64,000 nt of DNA, from positions 135,716,001-135,780,000 of the forward strand of contig CM060831.1 in NCBI GenBank assembly GCA_030762175.1, read 5' to 3'. The stretch is from Metallyticus violacea (lineage: Eukaryota > Arthropoda > Insecta > Mantodea > Metallyticidae). The position numbers and the translations under genes are program-made. Below the pieces are notes generated by a model. It worked only from the letters and a program-made list of their open reading frames with translations, made no database searches and was not told where the DNA came from. Shown one piece after another: positions 34,848 through 45,975 of this stretch (positions are counted from its first letter, which is position 1; every line of letters begins with the position of its first letter).

Positions 34848-36712
34848 GAAGAGCCGTCTCTACGGTCACTATTTAAATGCGCCTCGTTTCAACGAGCTCT
34901 GGACATATACTACGCAAAACATTCATCTTCTGCAATAAACCAACTCCCACTACTGTTTTGAAGTCTGTCAACCTTTCATCATATGTTCGTTATGAAACTT
35001 TTTTTACCATTGTAACATACGCTACAATTCTTCGCATCGAAAAACAAGAAATATGTTGAAAATTAAATATACACGTGTCATTGCCATCTATGCGAGGCAA
35101 CTGGAAGTTGGTCAGCAGCTGCTATAGCAGTGCCATCTGTAGTGCTGAAGTAGCAGACACACTCTGTCGCAGTTTCCAGAAACGAAGTAGCAATGCGGTC
35201 TTTTTGGACCATACCAAGAGCCGTTTCGATGCCCTTACAAATCTTTGTAATAACAAAATGGGAATACTCTTTACTGTACTTTACTTTTTACGCAGATAAA
35301 CTTTGGACGTATCTGTTTAATATCAGAAAGGAAAAAAATTATGTTGGAAGAGGAAAACATCCCATTCTGCCATGTATGAGGATTCCAAATATGTGGTGCA
35401 GCGCTTTAAGTTTACGTTCCGTAACGTAACGTAATTGCGGATGAAAAATAAGCAGGCAAATTACTCTTATTGCCCCGAGAATTCAAGCAGTATCCAAAAG
35501 GCTGCACACAAACATGGGAAAAGGGTATATCCTATTCAGGATTTAATTCTTTTCGAGAGAGACACAACTGTAGATATTCAGCAAGATGCCGCAGGTTAAG
35601 CGTCAGAAATGAGGTAAGGTTATTTTAAAACCTTACGAAGTTATTTGCTGCTTCAGGAAGGCGAATAAGATGACAGGCCTGACTAATTTTGAAAGTACAT
35701 GCCTAATTGAGCCATACTCAAGGGGAAGAAATTAAATGCTTACATTCTACCACAGGTGGTAATATGTATGTATACTCCAAAGCTTCCAATCTTGTTTGTC
35801 TCTTCCATTATGTGGCCCAGACTAAAGCGGGGTATATCTATGTGGTCAACTAAAGTAATCAAGGAAGCAGTAATAGATAAAATTGAGGAAATGAAGTTTG
35901 GAATGAAAGCGAATATTATTTACAATAAAATTAACGAGGAACGTAAGACCAAACCTATGGAGGCAAAATTAATGCATTAAAAATTATACAACGAAAATTT
36001 AGGGAAGACGCATTATTCTGCGCCTATTTAAGAGTTAGCGATATGCGGGGAGTCCCTGAGGGGGTGTAAGCTGAACTTCAGCATCAACAAGCACATGCAC
36101 AGAATACGTAGGCACGCCCACTTATAGATGAAATGAAGATAAAAACTGAAATGGAAGGTGAATTCGTGGCACCAATTCGAATTCGAAACACCAGTTAGAA
36201 ATGATGTGTAAACTGGTCCGATGTTAAATACAATGTAATGTTAGTATTCCCATTATACGAAGCAATGGTCAAAGGAGATACTAAAATCAGTTGCAGGTAC
36301 AGCAGAGAAAGCCGTTATATCATCTTTGTGTGTATTGCTTTGAACTTGGCGGTGGAGAGCAGTGACCGGCACTGCTGGCTTGATATAGAGAAGCCATAGT
36401 GTTGTCAGAGTCCGTTATGTAGCGCTGATGCAGCCAAATACGTATTAATTTGGTAGGAAGTAAGTTTTCAGAGATGGCGGTAAGGTAGAGTTTCAGCATT
36501 ATTGATAGAAAATTGGCGTTTTTAATGCTTTTCTGTAAGAAGTGCAGATAGTTCCGTATTCATTCCATTTGGGATTTGTGTTTCGTTTGTATTTCGAAAG
36601 CAAATAGCGATATATTAAGTTGTCTGAGAATGTCGACCCTTATGATTTCTTGATTAGGAGAACGAAAAGGTTTTGTAATATGAATAAATTCCGTGTAACG
36701 GTACTGATGAGT

Positions 36713-36901
36713 ATCGCTTCTCGGCCTTTTGGCTAAGATCAAAGTGTAGTATCTGTTCTTATCAGCTTAATATCTGATACGTCCTCCATTGGGGGACCAG
36801 AATATTAAACTGATTTTTGGAAAATGACGGAGTGCTAGGGGCTTGCTCCACCTCTGTCACGGGTTGGCCTGGCATTGCAGTACCGCCAGGATCGGCCCAC
36901 C
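36713..36901 (+). ncRNA. U2: U2 spliceosomal snRNA, copy 5
   Basis: Same sequence as the other U2 copies. The gene is unaffected by the insertion 3.8 kb downstream. Confidence 0.97.
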
Positions 36902-37914
36902 TAATCTAATCAAACAAAGTTCTTAGCTTACAGTCAACCTTAATAGCGCGTGGATGGCACGTGCTAGCGCATGTGGCTGTGCTTTAACACTGTATTGCTT
37001 ACTTGTGTTGCGTGAACGAACTGTGTTCTCTGTTCGACCGTCTAGGCCGAAGCGCTTTTGGTACACACACTTGCCACGTTAGACCTATCTATGTATTTTT
37101 TCGGGCGTAAGTATGGCTCTTCATTCGGAAGGAGAGTAAAGCCGTCCATTGTTACGGCACGTAAAAGAAGCCTCCGAGCAAAACTTATCACTCATTCATC
37201 AGAGATGTCACAGAGCTCCGTAAATAAACCAAATAATATTAACTTTTGCGCCAATGATTTGAGCGCTTCCTCTCCACTTTCATGCAAAAATTGGATTAGA
37301 ATGATGTGATAAATAGCACAAATTTAACACACCATTTACAAGGATACGAGGATTTTGTTTTATTTCTGCTCACATCTAAGGACACCGATTTTCGTTTGTG
37401 CTGTCTCTCTAAGTTCTCTACAACATAACTGAGGTGCACAATTAACAAAAAAATGTTTCATTGCACAAACACACAAACAGAACAAAGTTTAATATTTCAA
37501 CAGTTACATATGCAGTATATGTTAACGGAAGTGACACGTGCCCGACTTTAGGTTTAAAGGAGAGACACGGGAATTCAGTGTTGCCAACTCTATTCGAGCG
37601 AAAGTAAATAGACGGGTTCCGAAAATAGAAGAAGGAAGTAGGGTTTAGAACTATAACTTGGTAGTTTAAACATTGCGTTACAACATAATAATTTACTTGA
37701 TAGACGGAATTGCGATGCACTTACGTTGTGTGATGTGAGTTCAACTAAGAGGTCCTGCATTGTGTTCAGTGAGCGACTCGTTATTGCACACTGTGATATC
37801 CATTCATTTACTCGCGCTACTTTCATCATGAAGCAAACAAAGAGGAGGGTTAAAAGTAACCTCCGCTCTGTTTGACTGGATACCTGCCGTACGGCCCTGC
37901 GCACATACTGTATG

Positions 37915-37967
<53 letters not shown>

Positions 37968-38174
37968 GGTGGTGGTGGTGGTAGTGTTAGTGTTAGTGTT
38001 AGTGTTAGTGGCACAAGCTTTTTGAGTGAAGTCTATGTTATTGAATTTCATTATCGATATGATCAATAGTCAACATTCCTTTCAGCATTAATTCAAACAA
38101 TTCCGCTTAAAAAAATAGATGCCATTGTAGTAAATTTCTGAGTGCGTGTGCACAAGCCACAATTCCTATACAGC

Positions 38175-38480
38175 TCCTCACGTGTGGTGAATGAATAGTG
38201 TTTAACGCCCGTTTTTTGCTACAGAGGCACCACAGGCGATGGACACTGATGATACATGAGATGAAATGAAATATTGGGAAATGATTTTATCTTTAAGGAA
38301 GGAATCGTTCCAGCCCTAAGTTTAGGGTACATCCCCGGCATTTGCCATTTATGAGGACTGAGGAAAACCTGGAAGAAACCTCAGTCAGGGAGGATGGTCT
38401 AGGCGGGCTTCGAACCCCAGACCTCCCGCTCACGAGTCCGCGCCTTAACGACCTCCCGTGGCGGTCCTCACGTATGGTGA
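38175..38480 (-). mobile_element. tRNA-derived SINE with TSD, unit 5
   Basis: Body 38191-38464; orthologous insertion. Confidence 0.85.
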
Positions 38481-39208
38481 AACCGCCTCGGCGATAAGCG
38501 TCTTGCTTTTTCAGGCTCTTTCAGGAAACACATCATTTTTGAGATTCCAATATAACCTCCCACCTCAAATCAAATGGTCCAATTTTGCTGGTTAACGAAC
38601 TCGACGAATCGTTTGTTAATTATTCGTTTTTTTTCCCCCCAGTTTCGTTTATGGCGGGGGGGGGGGATGCTACCATTAGATCGTTAACGGGCACACACAC
38701 ACAAACATTTATAGATTTTTTTGTATACTTTGTTTTCAATAAATAGTAAATGCGTAGTAAGCACAAAGGATGGAGATTTGGAGAAATGATTAAAAATCTT
38801 CCCCCATTGGTACAATATTCTTCATTTATTTAAGTAATCATGCGGCCAATTTTTTCCTAATTGGGCGGAACATTTTTCATAGTAAAAGTGAGAAATTTAT
38901 AACTAATGTGTTCAACTATCCGAATCAAGAATCAAAGAACCAAGAGTAATTATGTTCCGTTGAGTTGTGCAAAAATACGAAGAGAGATGAGTAAGCAACG
39001 AGTATGCCATTAAGTTCAGTTTCAGGAATTATTAGTAGAGATCAGAAGAAGTGTGTGGAGCGAGGTGATCTATTTTATACACCTAGAAGGAATGGCCACG
39101 CTATCTTAAACAACTCCTATTGATGGGTGATTAGACGTAAATACATAATCTCGTAGACCCAAGATCGCGGGCCGAACCGGCCGATGGAATTAAATTATTA
39201 TTATTATT

Positions 39209-39243
<35 letters not shown>

Positions 39244-39609
39244 AATCGTCGTCGTCGTGATCACCATTTTATTTTTCCTCGCGCAAACATCCAAAATGCG
39301 AGTCCCTTGTCACACATTTACGGCACGTAAACGAACCTCAAGCCTGAAAGGAGGCGCCCTTGAGTAAAATTTATTGGCCTGAATTGAATGGGACGCTGAT
39401 GACCTGAGATGTGAAAGAGCATCCGTTAATAAATAAAATAACAAACCATGCACTATTTCCTATGCTCAGGAGGGAACAAAACCCCAACCAATTTTTCCAC
39501 TACCGACACGAAAGCCTGATTCCCATTTCCAAGCAACTACTAAAAAACAAAAGGAAGGAAAACGAAGGCAAGGAACCATTATGATAAATAAAGTATTCGC
39601 TGAGCATAG

Positions 39610-39916
39610 TCATGCCGCTCTACCGTTGCGATTTAAATTCCATTGAATTGGTCTGGGCGAATGTCCACCAATGGGTTGCAAGTAGATGCACAACACTTAG
39701 AACACTTATGCCGGCAGGATCTGAAGAAATGGGCAGTTTGGAACGAAAAAGTGCATGCCACGAGCAACATGTACAGTTCTCATTAAAAGAATCTTGATTG
39801 AAAACAAGGGAGCTGGGAATAGCGGTAGTGGTGCCAGTGTGATAGGGGAAGGAAGTGAGGATTGGGGTCATATTGATGGAAACCTGCCTGAAATGGAAGG
39901 TTTGAGTGACGTTTAA
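39610..39916 (+). pseudogene. DDE transposase C-terminal relic, unit 5
   Basis: Unit 5 copy of the relic described at 16262-16568. Confidence 0.65.
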
Positions 39917-40530
39917 TTAAAGGAGGCAGTGTGTGTACTTTATATATGAGATAAACTTTTTATGCAAAGAAAAATTGAAGCCATTGAAATGTACAGAATG
40001 AATGTTGCGCATTGACGGCTGAGCTCAAAACATGGCGGCAGATATCGCTAAAGAGCGAACAGCATGCAACTGCTAAACACCGAATCCCCTCCGTGCCCAT
40101 CTTTAAGTTGCAAGAGAGGAACGGTGCGAGAAACCGTTGACGAGTAACGTTTTCATTAACAAAATTCACGTGTGCAGAACTTTGTTGCCTCTATGATCAA
40201 TTTTCATTGAAGCGGGTGGGGAAACAAGGCCGCCAGAGTGTGCTAGCACAAACGGGGAAATTGCTAATAAATGGAAATGTTGTTCCGCTGTTTTAATGAA
40301 TAATATGAGTGTCACAGCATTGGAAAAGAAGTGAGCGAATTAGTAGATGATGTGTGTACTGCCTCAAGGAAGCAATTTGTTGCAAAATATAGGTTAAGTT
40401 AGGTCAGTTAAATTAGTGCCACCGCATTTGTAGATGATAGTAACACAATGTTCACAACAAAATAAAAGTTGTGACGCCTGGAAGGACATCTATTCGATTG
40501 CATGACTTGCTGAGTTATGAAGAGATTATT

Positions 40531-40692
40531 CCGGGACAGCGCGAACGCAGTCCCAACTACCAAAAATTACGCGCCCGAGTTACCCACATTTGGGGCAATC
40601 GCAGGGGTCAGCCCAACCGAAGTGCAATGGAAAGGCCTCAACCTGGGGGAACCGCCTTTATGATCACGGTAGCCCCTACGCCAGGTAAGTAT
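40531..40692 (-). ncRNA. U1: U1 snRNA copy 5, promoter removed by insertion
   Basis: The U1 sequence is complete, but its upstream region is cut off after 8 bp by a jockey-clade retrotransposon (40701-46548). The native promoter now lies 5.85 kb away at 46557-46608. This copy also has a private change, C to T at about U1 position 138 (+ strand CCCAAC for CCCGAC near 40553). It turns a C-G pair at the base of stem-loop IV into a U-G pair and is probably tolerated. The gene is likely silent unless read-through from the element or a new promoter supplies transcription; this is inference. Confidence 0.93.
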
Positions 40693-40697
40693 GAGGA

Positions 40698-40700
<3 letters not shown>
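40693..40700. repeat. Target-site duplication, left copy (GAGGAGCC)
   Basis: Eight bases immediately upstream of U1 position 1, identical to 46549-46556. The pair marks the ends of the jockey insertion. Confidence 0.9.
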
Positions 40701-40747
<47 letters not shown>

Positions 40748-40757
40748 TTTTTTTTTT

Positions 40758-41397
40758 AGGAGGGGCCCCTCCGCCGCCCCCCCTTGGTGGCAACCATCCG
40801 AAGTGGATCTACGCTTGCCTCCCCTACCATGCACTAAGACTACTGCTACGTGATGGGTGGGAAGCAGGTGAAGGTTAGTCAGGTACCGCCGAAGCACCCT
40901 GAGATTAATGGGTAAACTATATAGACGCCTGACCACAAGGGAGTGATCAGACAGAGGTGGGCTAGGTACAGGCCTTGGCATGTAGCCCAGACAAGGACCT
41001 AGGTGTTACTGTAGGTATCATGCTCATGCAGGGAGGAATTCCTGGGTGTAGGGTTCCATGCTAAGGAATTTCTGAGGTGCAGTACTTACGATTTCGTAGG
41101 CCGTCAACCGTATAGTTGAGTCGGGGGGAGTTGACTTGTGTTCGCTGCTGGTGTGTAGTTTCTTACAGTTAGGTGTTGTATGCTGTAATCGAACATGGTG
41201 ACATATCATTATTCAGTGGGTGTGTAGGTAACTCAATTGGCTACTACAATGTTATGAGATCTAATAAGTGTATTTTTCCCCCATACGGGGTTCGTCCTGG
41301 TTATGAGTTTGGTGATAAAGCATGCGTGTTAAAGGTTAGTGATTGATTAGATGTACGTGATGCTACCCCCGTGAGGTTGGGGGGACGTCTTATCTCT

Positions 41398-41400
<3 letters not shown>
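40758..41400 (-). other. Segment between two poly(A) runs in the jockey tail
   Basis: 643 bp lying after the first poly(A) (41401-41448) and before the terminal A10-TCT-A44 (40701-40757), yet inside the outer TSDs. It contains no recognisable domain; a 101-codon minus-strand frame covers part of it. Possible origins are a 3'-transduced flank from the source locus, another retroelement inserted in the poly(A) tail, or a family-specific 3' UTR with an internal A-run. Confidence 0.6.

Positions 41401-41448
<48 letters not shown>
41401..41448 (-). repeat. Internal poly(A) run of the jockey element
   Basis: 48 consecutive T on the plus strand, downstream of an AATAAA signal (element sense) and about 110 nt after the ORF2 stop. 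It looks like a normal LINE poly(A) end, but sequence continues beyond it. Confidence 0.9.
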
Positions 41449-41451
<3 letters not shown>

Positions 41452-41558
41452 TATATAACAACAAACTAATCTAATGCATTGTCCGTTCGTCAACGTTTTG
41501 GGGTAGCCCTTTATTACCCCGACCGCCCTGGCAGGGGAGTATCATCCATCCAGGGGCT

Positions 41559-44423
41559 TTAGGGCACTGTTTGTACATTGTTGTTCATAGGTACTAGGGT
41601 GAGTAGCAATTGTTGGGCTTCTGCTTGTGGGTCGTCATATTTATTTAGTGGGATCCTACGGTTGAAGAGTGACAGGGGCATTTTGTGCTTAGCGCGCGTT
41701 TGCTCGTACTGTCCCAAACCACTAACCAATGGGTTGTAGTGGTTTTCTGCTTTTTTGTACATATTGTATGCTAACATTTTGATGAATTCTTCAATGGAAT
41801 GTAATTTTAGTTCTTCATGGAGCAAGTCGATCGGGGCGCTTCTTGGTACTTTTGTTATTATTCTAATCATTTTGTTTTGTATCGCTTGGAGCGTTTTTAT
41901 GTGTGTAGGCGCACAGAATCCCCATGCCGGTGCTGCGTATGTGAGGACGGGCCTGATCAGGGTTTTGTATAAGGTGATGCCCAGTTTTACCCCTATGGGT
42001 GATTTGCGGTTCAGCATTGGGTATATTTTGCTTAGTTGCAGGTTGGCGTGTTGTTTGGCTCTTTTGGTGTGGTTAATGAAAGTGAGCCCTGTGTCTAATG
42101 TGACTCCTAAGTATTTTACCTCTTTTACCCATTGGATATTTTCTTGAAAGAGCTGTAGGGGGGGTAACCGTTGTTTTCTGTGCTTAGTTCGTTTGGTGAA
42201 TAGGACAAGTTGGGATTTGGCTGCGTTGATTTTTATTCGCCACTTGCGCAGCCACGGTTCCAGGTTGCTTAAGGCTTCTTGCAGTCTTTTTGCAGTATTG
42301 GTTGGTTTCCATGATTGTGCAGCGATGGTTGTGTCGTCTGCGTATATTGATAGCATGGTGTTAGGTGTCTTGGGGATGTCATTTATATATATGTTGAATA
42401 GCGTGGGGCCCAGCAGGCTGCCCTGTGGGACCCCAGCCGTGATTTCTCGTGGTGTAGATATGATTTTATTTATGGAAATTGAGAAGGTTCGGCCCCTTAG
42501 GTAATGGGCTACCAGTTTGATCATTGTATCTTGGCATTTTGATTCTTTTAGTTTGTGCAAAAGGCTAGCGTGGTGGACTGTGTCAAAAGCGCGTTTAATG
42601 TCGAGGAAGAGTACTCCCGTGGACATTTTTCGGTTATAGCCCTGGGTGATGTGTTCTATCGCGCGTGTTAGTTGATGCGTAGTGGAGTGTTGTGCCCGAA
42701 ACCCGAATTGCTCATTGATTATTAAGTTGTTCTTTTTGAGGTGTGCCGTTAATCTTTTTAAGATTACTTTTTCTACTACTTTACTTATGGTGTTTAATAA
42801 GCTAATGGGCCTATAATTTTCCGAGTTCGATGCGTCTTTCCCGGGCTTTGGGAACATCAGCACTGTGGCATGTTTCCATCTCTTTGGGTAGTAACCTTCG
42901 GTGAGGCAGTAGTTGGTTATTGACGACAGTAGCTCCAGGGCTGCTTTTGTAAGGTGTTTGAGAACGAGGTTTGGTATTTGATCTGGGCCAGGGGCCTTGC
43001 AGTTTTGTAGGTGATTTATAATGTAGCGTAGTTCCGACGGGTGTGTCCTTCGTATTTTGTTGTATGTCTGTGTGTCAAGTATGGTATCAGCAGCTTGCTC
43101 TATGGAGGCGCTGAAGGTCACGTCTATTGGGTCCGTGTTAGGTGAGCAAGCTTTTTCCAGGGAGTCTGCTAATAGCTCAGCTTTGTCCTCTGGAGTTTCC
43201 GCGTACTGTGGTGGTGTAGTGGTAGGTATTTTTAGAGGCGGTGTTTTTACTGGTTGCTTTATGAGTCTTTTGGTCACCGTCCATACGTTGTTTGTCCGTA
43301 CGTCTAGGTCGATTAGCACCCCGTTCCATTGTTGTTGTAGTTGATCCTGGATTTTTGTTTTAATTTCGCTATTGAGCGTTTCCATGTTTACTCTATGGAG
43401 TATGTTACGGGTGCGCTGCCATTTGCGACGCTCATGATTTCTTTCAGTCATTAGTACAATTATGTCCGGTGTGAACCGCATTTCGTTTCTCCGGGGGGGC
43501 ATGAATGGGACAGCAGAGTTGATGGCCGCCTGTATGGTCGTTTCCAGGTGGGTCGTTGCTTTTTCAAGGTCTTCTGGTGTCTGCAAGGGGGGGTTTGGTG
43601 TTAGTTGGGTGTCTAATACGGCTTGGAATAGCTGCCAGTTGGCGCGGTTGTAGTTTCTCCTTGGGGCATGTGCATCGAGTGAGATCGGTTTTTCAATGTC
43701 TAGCATTACCGCGTAGTGGTCGGAGGCGAGTGTGTCTTCGCGCGTGATGTTGTATCGGAAGTGGGTGTTCTTGAGGATCGCGAAATCTAGTGTGTTTGGG
43801 TTGGTGTTTCTGTTGGTTGGTATGTGGGTTGGTTCGTCTGTGTGTATTACAATGCAGTTGTTGTTTAGTATGTATTGGTGGAGTTTAATCCCGCTGGCGT
43901 TGTTGGTGGGCGATCCCCATGCTTCATGGGGCGCGTTGAAGTCGCCTGCCGCTATTACTTTATCTCCTAGATTGGTTACTATATCAAGGTCATGTATTAG
44001 GATCTTTCCGGGGGGATTGTATATGCTAACAATGGTGATTGGTTCGTTCTGTGCAACGATTTTTATTGCAGAAGCCTCCATGTGCTTCAGCGGAGGTACA
44101 TGTACTTGCCAATGTTTGATTGTGGAGCGTATTAGTATTGCCGTGCCGCCGTGCCCGTGCTCGTCTGGGTGGTCGGCGCGGTGCACTGTGTAATCGGGCA
44201 TGGAGAACCTAGCTTTCGGCGTGAGAAAAGTTTCGCTTAGTAAGACGATATCTGTTTTATTGAGGGATAGGTAGTGTGTGAGTTCTCCTAGTTTTGAGCG
44301 AGCCCCCCTGCAGTTCCAGAAAAGTATCTTACAGTCTGGGGGTGCGTCCGTGTCTGTGGTGCTGAGGGCAGCGTGTGGGTGTTCAGTGCTGTGGTGGGTG
44401 TTTTCGTTTGGTTTAGTGGCCAT
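41559..44423 (-). CDS. Jockey-clade ORF2: endonuclease-reverse transcriptase
   Basis: A 954-residue protein that nicks target DNA and reverse-transcribes the element RNA at the nick. The APE-type endonuclease occupies about residues 30-245: WNCRG (N38), LLSETF (E64), AAGDFNAP (D161), LDF (D213) and SDH (D235, H236) all look intact. The reverse transcriptase spans about 475-770: KAPGPDQIPN (476-485), NYRPISLL (536-543), EQFGFR (571-576), LFLDIKRAFDTV (605-616), AGVPQGSLLGP (663-673) and the catalytic YADD (694-697). No RNase H domain was seen; the length is usual for jockey ORF2. The start overlaps the ORF1 stop by 11 bp in another frame (ATGGCCACTAA), suggesting coupled translation. No stops or frameshifts. 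Reading frames on the plus strand here are shadows. Confidence 0.96.
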   Translation of the reverse strand: MATKPNENTHHSTEHPHAALSTTDTDAPPDCKILFWNCRGARSKLGELTHYLSLNKTDIVLLSETFLTPKARFSMPDYTVHRADHPDEHGHGGTAILIRSTIKHWQVHVPPLKHMEASAIKIVAQNEPITIVSIYNPPGKILIHDLDIVTNLGDKVIAAGDFNAPHEAWGSPTNNASGIKLHQYILNNNCIVIHTDEPTHIPTNRNTNPNTLDFAILKNTHFRYNITREDTLASDHYAVMLDIEKPISLDAHAPRRNYNRANWQLFQAVLDTQLTPNPPLQTPEDLEKATTHLETTIQAAINSAVPFMPPRRNEMRFTPDIIVLMTERNHERRKWQRTRNILHRVNMETLNSEIKTKIQDQLQQQWNGVLIDLDVRTNNVWTVTKRLIKQPVKTPPLKIPTTTPPQYAETPEDKAELLADSLEKACSPNTDPIDVTFSASIEQAADTILDTQTYNKIRRTHPSELRYIINHLQNCKAPGPDQIPNLVLKHLTKAALELLSSITNYCLTEGYYPKRWKHATVLMFPKPGKDASNSENYRPISLLNTISKVVEKVILKRLTAHLKKNNLIINEQFGFRAQHSTTHQLTRAIEHITQGYNRKMSTGVLFLDIKRAFDTVHHASLLHKLKESKCQDTMIKLVAHYLRGRTFSISINKIISTPREITAGVPQGSLLGPTLFNIYINDIPKTPNTMLSIYADDTTIAAQSWKPTNTAKRLQEALSNLEPWLRKWRIKINAAKSQLVLFTKRTKHRKQRLPPLQLFQENIQWVKEVKYLGVTLDTGLTFINHTKRAKQHANLQLSKIYPMLNRKSPIGVKLGITLYKTLIRPVLTYAAPAWGFCAPTHIKTLQAIQNKMIRIITKVPRSAPIDLLHEELKLHSIEEFIKMLAYNMYKKAENHYNPLVSGLGQYEQTRAKHKMPLSLFNRRIPLNKYDDPQAEAQQLLLTLVPMNNNVQTVP

Positions 44424-45975
44424 TGCGCATTTCAGTGACGAGTCGGTACATTCCCTTCACATATCTAGCCGACAGTTCGGCTGGGTTTCCTACAAAGTTA
44501 AGCTCTTGGTGCATAATGTCAAACTGTGCTAACAGCAACAGGTACCCATTGTACTCTTCTCCTTTCCCCAATTGGGCCATGAGGGTCCGTACATCTCTAT
44601 CAAATTTCAAAGTTTTGCCTCCTACAGCCCGGGATGGGATGAAATGCTCAGGATGGAAGGGTGGGGATGGTGGGTTGGTGTGTGCGTGTTGGCGCGCAGG
44701 TGGTGTGTGAGGTTGTGTGCGCTGCTGCGAGTGTGTGTCGCTGTGCGCTGGTGTTTGTTTCATGGTGGTTGTTGTGCTGCGTGTGCTTGGTGGAATGTTC
44801 TGTTGGGATTGTGTTGGAGGTGTTTGTGTGTGTGTGTTTGGAGGTCGTGGTATGTTCTGTTCTGGTGTGCTCTGTGTGTTGCGCATGTACTGTCGCTGTT
44901 GCGTAATTCCAGCATAGGAGCCCCGATTATGGGACACGTGGTCCCACATCGAGGGCGGCCTAGGGCGCGCCGGCGGGAAACGATTAGGTTGCAGGAGTCT
45001 TAAGTGTGCCTCGCAGCCCCCCCACCTCGCTCCGTGATCGCTCCGGCCGCAGAGGGCGCATTGCCGCAGTGTCGCAGTGCAATTGCGCAAGGTGTGCTCC
45101 CCTGCGCAGAAGGAGCACACCTGCGGTGCCATACAGTTTCGGGCCATATGGCCGAAGCGGAGGCACCTGCGACACTGTGCGGGGCCTTGGGGCGTAACGT
45201 AGTCCTCAACTCGTATCCTGCAATGCAAAAGGTCAGTAAGTTCCTTGACCGCCATGGAGTCAATCGAGTTGGCCAGGTGCACCAAAAACATTGGTAGCCT
45301 ACCTCTAGCTCTGCGTGGGAAGAATTTACCCACTCTGATCACATCAAATTTTAGTCTGCTAAGTTCTGCCTGTATCTCTTCCACGGCGGCCGACCCATAC
45401 ATCCCTTTAATGACCACTTTGTAGGTGCGCGCATCCGGGAGGCCCGCGATGTGGAAGGGCACCTTCTTCCTTCGGCAGAAGTGCACGAAGTTGTTGTAAT
45501 CTGCTATGGTTGAGAATTTGAAGCCAAAGTACCCATTACGGTACTGGCACCAGTAGTTTTTGGGTCTATAGACCTTATCAAACTCGTTAGTCAGCGCGGG
45601 CAGGCTATGTTTATAATAGCTGGCCACATTGACCTTGCTGAGGTCGTGCCTCTCCTGGTCCAGAAACAAGTTGGTATTTACTTCTTTAGGTGTGCCCTCC
45701 TCATCACGCGCCTCCGGGGTGTGCGGACCGTCAGCCTGTTCGCAGGCCCGGTCGCCCACAGGCGGGGTCGCAGGTCGGTCCTCATCAACGACGAGTCGAC
45801 TGCTGTCGCTGCCGCTGCTGAGGCTCAGATCCTGCTCCACGTCCGGGGGCATCCCAGAGCTGGTCCCAGGGCTGGGCATGCTGTTAGTCGTCGTTGTCAG
45901 TTTGGCCTGTGTTGTTTTCGTCCGGGTTTTTGGTGGAGTCCGGGGAGTCGGGACATAACGCCCTGTCTTGGCCAT
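44413..45975 (-). CDS. Jockey-clade ORF1: gag-like RNA-binding protein
   Basis: A 520-residue protein expected to package the element RNA. The N-terminal 100 residues are Thr/Pro/Ser-rich and disordered-looking. About 140-240 resembles the domain that precedes the knuckles in jockey-type gag proteins (KVVIKGMYGSAAVEEIQAEL...). Three zinc knuckles follow: C268-x2-C271-x4-H276-x4-C281, C287-x2-C290-x3-H294-x4-C299, and C306-x2-C309-x4-H314-x6-C321. The next 140 residues are rich in Pro, Thr, Gln and His; the C-terminus is more structured. The start is the first ATG after the 5' UTR. The frame is intact and overlaps ORF2 by 11 bp. Confidence 0.95.
   Translation of the reverse strand: MAKTGRYVPTPRTPPKTRTKTTQAKLTTTTNSMPSPGTSSGMPPDVEQDLSLSSGSDSSRLVVDEDRPATPPVGDRACEQADGPHTPEARDEEGTPKEVNTNLFLDQERHDLSKVNVASYYKHSLPALTNEFDKVYRPKNYWCQYRNGYFGFKFSTIADYNNFVHFCRRKKVPFHIAGLPDARTYKVVIKGMYGSAAVEEIQAELSRLKFDVIRVGKFFPRRARGRLPMFLVHLANSIDSMAVKELTDLLHCRIRVEDYVTPQGPAQCRRCLRFGHMARNCMAPQVCSFCAGEHTLRNCTATLRQCALCGRSDHGARWGGCEAHLRLLQPNRFPPARPRPPSMWDHVSHNRGSYAGITQQRQYMRNTQSTPEQNIPRPPNTHTQTPPTQSQQNIPPSTRSTTTTMKQTPAHSDTHSQQRTQPHTPPARQHAHTNPPSPPFHPEHFIPSRAVGGKTLKFDRDVRTLMAQLGKGEEYNGYLLLLAQFDIMHQELNFVGNPAELSARYVKGMYRLVTEMRNGH

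Larger units (their letters stand above)
30518..36355. repeat. snRNA repeat unit 4 (5,838 bp)
   Basis: I found no difference between this unit and unit 3 in length or in the stretches compared. Confidence 0.95.
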
